Shown here one piece after another: positions 7,308-12,868 of a DNA stretch of 12,868 nt (position 1 is the stretch's first letter; each line of letters begins with the position of its first letter). Position numbers and translations under genes: made by a program. Origin of the DNA: an uncultured Bacteroidales bacterium (GTDB taxonomy: Bacteria > Bacteroidota > Bacteroidia > Bacteroidales > P3); assembly GCA_947179195.1 (NCBI GenBank), contig CAMXAS010000023.1:1-12868 (forward strand). The letters are read 5' to 3'. Below the pieces are notes generated by a model. It ran no database searches. It saw nothing but the letters and a program-made list of their open reading frames with translations, and was not told where the DNA came from.

Positions 7308-7337
7308 AAAAAAGCACCCCGCATGGGGTGCTTTTTT
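7308..7337. terminator. Bidirectional intrinsic terminator between dxs and the flavodiiron gene
   Basis: A perfect inverted repeat: AAAAAAGCACCCC (7308-7320), loop GCAT, GGGGTGCTTTTTT (7325-7337). The GCACCCC/GGGGTGC stem is flanked by six A and six T residues, so each strand yields a stem plus U-run. It sits 18 bases past the dxs stop and 19 bases past the stop of the convergent flavodiiron gene, and can end transcription from both sides. Confidence 0.95.
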
Positions 7338-7356
7338 CTTATCGGCACGACCGTTT

Positions 7357-8550
7357 TTACAGCATCTTCTGCGCAAAACGGACGCCGAAGTCGAACGCGC
7401 CTTTGAGTTCTTCCTCGCTCGGACGGAACTTGACGAAGTAGTTTTCCACGAACGAGAGCTTGCACGTCTTGATATTGCCTTCGATGACGTCGCGCGCCTC
7501 GCCGCTCCAACCGTAGGAGCCGAAGCCGCCCGCCAGTTTGCCGCGGTCGCGCAAGGGCGACAGGAGCGCGAAGCAGGTGTAAATCGGCGGCAACGCATTT
7601 TGGTTGATGGTCGAGGAACCGAACAGATAGGCCGAAGCCTGTTCCATATGCGCCGAAATCTCGCCGGCGTCCATCTTCTCCACATTGCAGAGGTCCACGT
7701 CCAAGCCCGCCGAACGGATGCCGTCGGCTATCTTTTCGGCCAACGCGCCCGTATAGCCGTAAGCCGATACATAGGCCACCATGACGCGGTTGGTGAGCGG
7801 GAACTTGATGAACTCCTCGCTCCACTGTTTGGACAGGGCCACGTATTTCTTCCAGTCTTTCCGCAGGATCGGGCCGTGTCCCGGACAAATCGCGGCGATA
7901 TCCAAGGCTTCCACCTTTTCGATGGCTTTCAGGAAGAAGCGGCTGAACGGCCGCAGGATGGCCCAGTAGTAATATTTGAACGCATCGTCGTAATTGCCCA
8001 CCGCGTCGTCGAAAACGCCCTTGTCGGCATAGTGCGCGCCGAAAGAGTCGCACGTGAACAGCACCTTGTCTTCGGGCAGATACGTGTACATACTGTCCGG
8101 CCAGTGCAGGTTGGGCGCGCTGATGAAACGCAGCGTCTTGCCGCCCAAATCCAGGCTGTCGCCGTCCTTGACGGCCTGCTGCGGGAAGGGCTTGTTCACG
8201 ATGTCGGCCAGATAACGCAGGGCCGTACCGCTCGCGATAACCGTCGCTTTCGGGCAAATCTCCAGCAGTTTCACGAGCGAACCGCTGTGGTCGGGCTCGG
8301 TATGGTTCAATACGAGGTAATCGATGGCGGCCGGGTCCACGAGCGATTTGATTTTCTCAAGGTATTCATCCCAAAACGTCACCTTGGCCGTTTCCACCAA
8401 GGCCGTTTTCTCTTTGCCGCGCACGAGATAAGAGTTATAGGTCGTGCCGTATTTGGTTTCCATGACCACGTCGAACGTCACGATGTCGAAATCCAAAATG
8501 CCGACCCAGTCCACACCGGGGGCAATGTTTTTCACTTCACTGTTCTTCAT
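7357..8550 (-). CDS. Flavodiiron protein (FprA-type O2/NO reductase)
   Basis: A 397-residue two-domain cytoplasmic enzyme that reduces O2 to water and/or NO to N2O, a scavenger in anaerobes. The N-terminal metallo-beta-lactamase-like domain (about 1-250) carries all seven di-iron ligands: H83-x-E85-x-D87-H88 in NHTEPDHSG, H149 in NLHW, D168 in CDSF and H225 in PGHGP. The C-terminal flavodoxin domain (about 253-397) has the FMN phosphate loop in SAYGYTGALAEKIADG and a second FMN loop in GFGSYGWSGEA. There is no extra rubredoxin or reductase module, so it is a class A protein that needs a separate electron donor, none of which is encoded here. O2 versus NO preference cannot be read from sequence. 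It starts 29 bp after parC on the same strand, in an A/T-rich spacer without a hairpin, so read-through from parC is likely. Transcription ends at the bidirectional terminator. Confidence 0.95.
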   Translation of the reverse strand: MKNSEVKNIAPGVDWVGILDFDIVTFDVVMETKYGTTYNSYLVRGKEKTALVETAKVTFWDEYLEKIKSLVDPAAIDYLVLNHTEPDHSGSLVKLLEICPKATVIASGTALRYLADIVNKPFPQQAVKDGDSLDLGGKTLRFISAPNLHWPDSMYTYLPEDKVLFTCDSFGAHYADKGVFDDAVGNYDDAFKYYYWAILRPFSRFFLKAIEKVEALDIAAICPGHGPILRKDWKKYVALSKQWSEEFIKFPLTNRVMVAYVSAYGYTGALAEKIADGIRSAGLDVDLCNVEKMDAGEISAHMEQASAYLFGSSTINQNALPPIYTCFALLSPLRDRGKLAGGFGSYGWSGEARDVIEGNIKTCKLSFVENYFVKFRPSEEELKGAFDFGVRFAQKML

Positions 8551-8579
8551 ATCATTTAGGATTTAAAAGTTCTTACCAT

Positions 8580-11213
8580 TTAAAATTCGAGCGAAAGCTG
8601 CTCCGCAACCGCGCCGTCATCGGCCGCCCCGTCTTCCGGCGCGTCATCGCCGCCGAACGTGGCCGCCTCGGAGGCCGCGGCATCCGCCGCCAAGCGTTCC
8701 CGCAACAGGGCCTCATAATCGGGTTCCTCCTCCGCCGGTTCCAGCCATTCCACTTTCTCGACCGCCTTGCTTGCCAGCCGTTTGCCCTTGGCCTTGAAGC
8801 CCTTTACGGCGATAAATTCCGCCACGTCCATTTCCTCCGGCTCGGGCACGCGGCCCTTGGCATCGGCTTTGTAAAAGACCTTCAGGCGCGGCGCGTAATC
8901 CACCGTCATCGCGCGGCAAACCGCCCCCTCGTCCAAAAACGGGACGCGCTTGTCGCTCATCTCGGGGCAGAAACGCTTGATATACCACAAATCCGTTTTC
9001 GGTTCAATATATATAGCCGTCACGATGCGGTCGGGATAATACTTGCCGATATACGTCATATCCTCCTCGAAATGCGTACTCAGGTCGAACGAAGTCAGTT
9101 TATAGGCGCCGTTCTCCATCAGCGTCAGAATCTTGTCGTCGCCCTTGAATTCGCCCAACAGCAAGCCGCGTTCCTCGGCGTTGAGCCGCTGCACGACCTC
9201 GTCGTACCAAATGCGGCGCGCGCCCAAAGTGGAAACGCCCTCCTCCGCCAAAATCACTTTCTTGACCGGATTGCGGCTCAGAATGTTGCCCATCGAACCG
9301 CGCCCCTTGACCGCCAGCGTCTTGAAATCGAATTCAAACTGCAGTTTCTTCAATTTCGGCTTCGGCTTCAGATACACTTTCACCACCTCGGCCTCGCCGT
9401 TCGGATTGGCCGTAAAATACAGGATTTTCGTACCGGGCGTACCCTGTGTCAACAGGTAGTCCTTGTCGCGCGTCACGCCGCCTATCGCAAACCGTTTCAC
9501 GTAGGCGAAACCGCTCTTACCGTCGTGGTAGGCCATGTTATATATCGTACGTTCGTCGTTGCGTTCAAAGACGCCCACATGCAGGATATCCTTGCCCACA
9601 AACACCTTGTCGGCCACTTTCGTCACCATGAAATTGCCGTCCTGACGGAACACGATGATGTCGTCGAGGTCGGAACATTCGCACACGTATTCGTCTTTCT
9701 TCATGCCCGTCCCCACAAAGCCTTCCTCACGGTTCACATAGAGTTTCTGATTCGTGGCCGCGACGCGCGCCGCCTGGATGACTTCAAAACTCCGGATTTC
9801 GGTCTTGCGTTCGCGTCCCTCGCCGTACTTCTCCAAAATATGTTCGAAATATTCAATGGCGTAATCGGTCAGGTGCGACAGCTTATGCGCCACCTCTTTC
9901 ATCTCGGCTTCCAACTCCTTGATATGCGTGTCGGCTTTCTTGACGTCGAACTTGGAAATCTTGCGCACCGGCTTTTCCGTCAGCCGGACGACATCTTCGC
10001 GCGTGACGGCGCGGCGCAGACGCGATTCGAACGGCTTGAACGCCTTTTCGATGCCTTTGAGCAAATCCTCCCACTTCTTCGCGTCTTTCTCCAATTCCCG
10101 GTAAATCCGTTCCTCGAAGAAAATCTTTTCCAAGGACGTGTAATGCCAATCGCTTTCCAATTCCTCCTGCCGGATTTGCAACTCCTGCTTCAACAGTTCC
10201 ACCGTGTCGGCCGTGGAGCTGCGCAGAATCTCCTTCACATCCATGAAGGCCGGCGCTCCGTCCGTGATGACGCAGGCATTGGGCGAAATCGACACCTCGC
10301 AGTTCGTGAACGCATAGAGCGCGTCGATGGTCGTATCGGGCGAAACGCCGGGTTGCAGATGCACGACGATTTCGACGTTTTCAGCCGTATTGTCCTCTAT
10401 CTTGCGGATTTTAATCTTGCCCTTGTCATTGGCTTTCAGTATGGAATCGATGACCGACACCGTCGTTTCGCCGTAAGGGATGTCCTCTATGACCAACGTC
10501 TTCTTGTCGGCCTGCGAGATACGCGCCCTGACGCGCACCTTGCCGCCGCGACGCCCGTCCTGATAGTTCGTCACGTCCATGAGGCCGCCGGTCGGGAAAT
10601 CGGGATAGAGCGTAAAGTCTTCCTTTTTGAGGATGGCCACCGAGGCCTGCAACAGTTCGCGGAAATTATGCGGCAACACCTTGGTGGAAAGCCCCACCGC
10701 GATACCCTCCACGCCCTGCGCCAACAGCAGCGGGAACTTGACGGGCAGCACGACCGGTTCCTGATTGCGGCCGTCGTAAGAGGGCTTCCATATCGTCGTC
10801 TTGGGGTTGAACACGACCTCCAGCGCGAACTTGGACAGACGCGCCTCGATGTAACGGGGGGCCGCCGCCGAGTCGCCGGTCAGGATGTTGCCCCAGTTAC
10901 CCTGGCAGTCGATGAGCAGGTTTTTCTGCCCGAGTTGCACGAGCGCGTCGCCGATGGAGGCGTCGCCGTGCGGGTGGTACTGCATCGTATGCCCGACCAC
11001 GTTGGCCACCTTGTTGTAACGGCCGTCCTCCAGTTTATACAAGGCGTGCAGGATACGCCGCTGGACAGGCTTGAGGCCGTCGGTGATTTCGGGTACGGCG
11101 CGTTCGAGTATCACATACGAGGCATAATCCAGAAACCAATTCTGAAACATACCCGGGATGGACTGAACGCGGTAAGGGGATGAAGATGCGCTATCGTTGA
11201 TTTCCTCTGTCAT
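8580..11213 (-). CDS. parC: DNA topoisomerase IV subunit A (ParC, Bacteroidota type)
   Basis: The DNA-cleaving subunit of the type IIA enzyme that decatenates chromosomes, working with ParE (not in the window). In the breakage-reunion domain (about 15-470), LKPVQRRILHAL is at 48-58, the quinolone-pocket helix HPHGDASIGDALV at 80-92, and R120-Y121 in AAPRYIEARLSKFA is the active-site pair that forms the phosphotyrosyl bond. A coiled-coil gate region lies around 340-460. The C-terminal domain (about 485-800) resembles the GyrA beta-pinwheel but has only a degenerate KGRGSMGN (636-643) where gyrases carry the GyrA box, which favours ParC over GyrA. An acidic, alanine-rich tail (about 824-877) ends in QLSLEF. 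The length of 877 residues fits the phylum's ParC proteins. It starts 13 bp after the upstream membrane-protein gene and 29 bp before the flavodiiron gene, suggesting one transcript. Confidence 0.93.
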   Translation of the reverse strand: MTEEINDSASSSPYRVQSIPGMFQNWFLDYASYVILERAVPEITDGLKPVQRRILHALYKLEDGRYNKVANVVGHTMQYHPHGDASIGDALVQLGQKNLLIDCQGNWGNILTGDSAAAPRYIEARLSKFALEVVFNPKTTIWKPSYDGRNQEPVVLPVKFPLLLAQGVEGIAVGLSTKVLPHNFRELLQASVAILKKEDFTLYPDFPTGGLMDVTNYQDGRRGGKVRVRARISQADKKTLVIEDIPYGETTVSVIDSILKANDKGKIKIRKIEDNTAENVEIVVHLQPGVSPDTTIDALYAFTNCEVSISPNACVITDGAPAFMDVKEILRSSTADTVELLKQELQIRQEELESDWHYTSLEKIFFEERIYRELEKDAKKWEDLLKGIEKAFKPFESRLRRAVTREDVVRLTEKPVRKISKFDVKKADTHIKELEAEMKEVAHKLSHLTDYAIEYFEHILEKYGEGRERKTEIRSFEVIQAARVAATNQKLYVNREEGFVGTGMKKDEYVCECSDLDDIIVFRQDGNFMVTKVADKVFVGKDILHVGVFERNDERTIYNMAYHDGKSGFAYVKRFAIGGVTRDKDYLLTQGTPGTKILYFTANPNGEAEVVKVYLKPKPKLKKLQFEFDFKTLAVKGRGSMGNILSRNPVKKVILAEEGVSTLGARRIWYDEVVQRLNAEERGLLLGEFKGDDKILTLMENGAYKLTSFDLSTHFEEDMTYIGKYYPDRIVTAIYIEPKTDLWYIKRFCPEMSDKRVPFLDEGAVCRAMTVDYAPRLKVFYKADAKGRVPEPEEMDVAEFIAVKGFKAKGKRLASKAVEKVEWLEPAEEEPDYEALLRERLAADAAASEAATFGGDDAPEDGAADDGAVAEQLSLEF

Positions 11214-11226
11214 AATCGTAAAAGGC

Positions 11227-12868
11227 TTAGGCCTTCGGACGGGGCGGTTTGGAAGCGTACAGCAAGCCGGCTTCCACCCCCATCAAGGCCAAGGCAAAAA
11301 TAAGCAATATTTTCCACAAAGGCACGGAAGAACGCGCCGAATTCGCGCCTTTTTTCAACGGGGTTTCCAGCGTGTCGGAAAGGGCGGTTGACGCGCCCGG
11401 CGCCGTATCGCTCACCATCGGTTGCCGATACGCCTGCCACGACTCCGAGGCGGGCGGATTGAGCGCCAGCAGGTCGAGCGCTTGCCCCGCCGCATCCGTC
11501 AGGCGGTAATGGCCCGACGGCAACGTCTCCAAGCCCTGGAGCCGATAGGTGCCGGCCACGGATGTGACCACCGCCGGCAGGGACTGGGTGTCGGCGGACA
11601 CGGACGCCCCGCCGATGCCGACGGGCGCCAACCGCCACCCCTTGACACCGGCAGCATGGCCGCGCCGCACGGACGGCAAGGCGTAGCCGGCGCGCCGGTC
11701 GGCCACATACAGCGGCCTCAGCCCGCCGCCTTCCTCCGCCATGCCGAGCAGACAGACGACAAAACCGTAATGCCGCGTAAACGTGCTGTAGGTTTCGTCC
11801 CACGGCGCGGCAAACAGGTAGAGATGGCCGTTGCCGACCCGGTAGTCCGCGATAAAATCCGGCCACAACGGAGGTTCCGTCGCACTAAGGCCGTAGGCCC
11901 CGTAAACCGTCAGCGGCTCGGTGGCGTTCCGTTCGGAAGCCGTGCGGCCGCCGGCCAAGACGGCCTTTTGCCAAATCGGATGCCGCCTCAACGAGGGTTC
12001 CACGCTTATCTGCTTGGGGTATGGCGTATATGCCGTATAGCGGCCGTAAACGGGCTGCCCGACCAAAGTCCGCAACCAGGTGTCGAGCGCGTCCACGGCG
12101 GACTCCGCCGTCGGCGCGGGCGGGATAACCGCCAGGCGGCCGCCCTGCCGCAGATAATCGCCCAATCGGGCGGTCAAGGCCGATGGCCAGGCCGACAAGC
12201 CTTCCACCAAGATGAAATCGGCCGCCGACAAGGCGGCATAGTCCAAACGGTTGAACGGCACGGCCCCGTAGCTGAAAGCGGAATCGCGGCCGAACAAGCG
12301 CCGCGCGGCCCCGGACGGCTGCCCCTCGTAAACGTGCAGCACGCGGCAGACCGGCGGCCGATAAAGACTGATATACCAATGGTTGTTGTAAGGTACACTG
12401 TCGGGCTCCAAACGCAGTTCCACGGCATGATAACCCGGCTTCGTCAAACGGAACGGCCAGGTTTCGCAGACCCGTTCGCCGGGTTGCAACCTCAGCCGCC
12501 GCGCCGGCATCGCCAGCCCCTCCGAGAGGTAACGCAACCGCCGTTCCGCAAGGCCGCCCGCCGCCCCACTGCGGCTGACCCAAACCTGCAGTTCGCCCTC
12601 GCCCGTCAGCGGCGAGACCGCCTGCCCCAAGGCCACGCTGTCGATATGCCAGTCGTCGTAAGCGGCGGGCGTCAACGCGATATATTGCGCCAGACTGTCC
12701 AAGGCGCCGTCGTAAACCACGGTTTGGAAATCGGAGATATAGACGCGTTGCACGGCTTCGGGCGGAATCCCCGCCTCCTCGGCGGCGGCGCGCATACGGG
12801 CCGCCACTTCGCCCAACGTGCGGGCGGCCGGAGCGGGCGAAACGCCCGACAAGGCCTGCAAGGCTTCC
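11227..12868 (-). CDS. BatA/VWA-like membrane-anchored protein, N-terminus outside window
   Basis: The frame is open through the window edge, so the gene is 5' partial; the first possible start inside, a TTG at 12861, is probably internal. About 546 residues are visible. I read them as the latter part of the large Bacteroidota proteins that begin with a BatA-type double membrane anchor and a von Willebrand A-like domain. The sequence YISDFQ (about 41-46) is the kind of strand end seen in VWA folds. A beta-rich stretch follows, ending in YNNHWYISLY (158-167). A Rossmann-like segment (about 171-250: VCRVLHVYEG, DFILVEG, LRQGGRLAVIPP) resembles a glutamine-amidotransferase-like domain without obvious catalytic residues. 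One C-terminal membrane helix (about 515-535) precedes a short basic tail. The bulk probably lies in the periplasm. Its role is unknown; relatives are often named for aerotolerance operons on weak grounds. It ends 13 bp before parC. Confidence 0.65.
   Translation of the reverse strand, partial: EALQALSGVSPAPAARTLGEVAARMRAAAEEAGIPPEAVQRVYISDFQTVVYDGALDSLAQYIALTPAAYDDWHIDSVALGQAVSPLTGEGELQVWVSRSGAAGGLAERRLRYLSEGLAMPARRLRLQPGERVCETWPFRLTKPGYHAVELRLEPDSVPYNNHWYISLYRPPVCRVLHVYEGQPSGAARRLFGRDSAFSYGAVPFNRLDYAALSAADFILVEGLSAWPSALTARLGDYLRQGGRLAVIPPAPTAESAVDALDTWLRTLVGQPVYGRYTAYTPYPKQISVEPSLRRHPIWQKAVLAGGRTASERNATEPLTVYGAYGLSATEPPLWPDFIADYRVGNGHLYLFAAPWDETYSTFTRHYGFVVCLLGMAEEGGGLRPLYVADRRAGYALPSVRRGHAAGVKGWRLAPVGIGGASVSADTQSLPAVVTSVAGTYRLQGLETLPSGHYRLTDAAGQALDLLALNPPASESWQAYRQPMVSDTAPGASTALSDTLETPLKKGANSARSSVPLWKILLIFALALMGVEAGLLYASKPPRPKA

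Noticed and set aside
7357..8550. Simple metallo-beta-lactamase fold hydrolase
   Set aside because: The metal site follows the flavodiiron HxExDH pattern and a flavodoxin domain is fused at the C-terminus.
7600..8559. 319-codon plus-strand frame opposite the flavodiiron gene
   Set aside because: It is a shadow of a gene with all seven iron ligands and shows no family resemblance.
9072..11183. 703-codon open frame antisense to parC
   Set aside because: It mirrors the parC reading frame, its product is rich in H, R, Q and F without recognisable domains, and parC on the other strand has full family homology. Long antisense frames are expected in GC-rich genes that rarely use codons whose complements are stops.
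8580..11213. Calling this gene gyrA
   Set aside because: It lacks a proper GyrA box in the C-terminal domain, and the HPHGDASIGDA helix and acidic tail fit Bacteroidota ParC better.
12859..12861. TTG as start of the BatA/VWA-like gene
   Set aside because: The frame continues open to the window edge and the visible protein begins inside a domain, so the true start lies outside.
1..12868. CRISPR array, insertion sequence, tRNA or rRNA
   Set aside because: I saw no regularly spaced direct repeats, transposase-like frame, terminal inverted repeats or structural RNA sequence in the spacers, which are all shorter than about 210 bp.

Overview
The window looks like chromosomal DNA of a GC-rich member of the Bacteroidota, most likely Bacteroidales. 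Three things point there. Two promoters carry the Bacteroidota -7 motif TAnnTTTG (TAACTTTG before gapA, TATATTTG before the peptidase). Start codons lack Shine-Dalgarno sequences. The gene families (DUF5672 protein, Bacteroidota-type ParC, BatA/VWA-like membrane protein, flavodiiron protein) are typical of the phylum. I cannot name the genus.

Layout. Positions 1-1214 hold the end of a surface-glycan gene cluster on the plus strand: the C-terminal part of a family 2 glycosyltransferase, then a DUF5672 putative glycosyltransferase. This stretch turns AT-rich (about 35% GC in sampled lines against about 67% in a dxs line), as is common for exchanged glycan loci. A Wzx-like flippase runs toward it on the minus strand, and the two 3' ends overlap by 41 bp. 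Upstream of the flippase, on the same strand, is an M20 metallopeptidase. It diverges from gapA (glyceraldehyde-3-phosphate dehydrogenase) across a 208-bp spacer with back-to-back promoter elements. gapA ends in a strong intrinsic terminator whose U-run stops one base before the start codon of dxs (1-deoxy-D-xylulose-5-phosphate synthase).

dxs converges on a flavodiiron protein gene with a bidirectional terminator between them. Upstream of the flavodiiron gene on the minus strand come parC (topoisomerase IV subunit A) and a large membrane-anchored BatA/VWA-like protein cut by the window edge. The spacings of 29 and 13 bp suggest a three-gene minus-strand transcription unit.

How the genes relate. 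The glycan genes and flippase plausibly serve lipid-linked oligosaccharide or LPS assembly. gapA and dxs meet at glyceraldehyde 3-phosphate, which GAPDH oxidises and DXS uses with pyruvate for isoprenoid precursors. The flavodiiron protein protects anaerobes by reducing O2 and/or NO. Most of the window is housekeeping. I found no CRISPR array, transposon, RNA gene or clearly new system. The most unusual points are the terminator/start-codon junction at gapA-dxs and the antisense-encoded tail of the DUF5672 protein.
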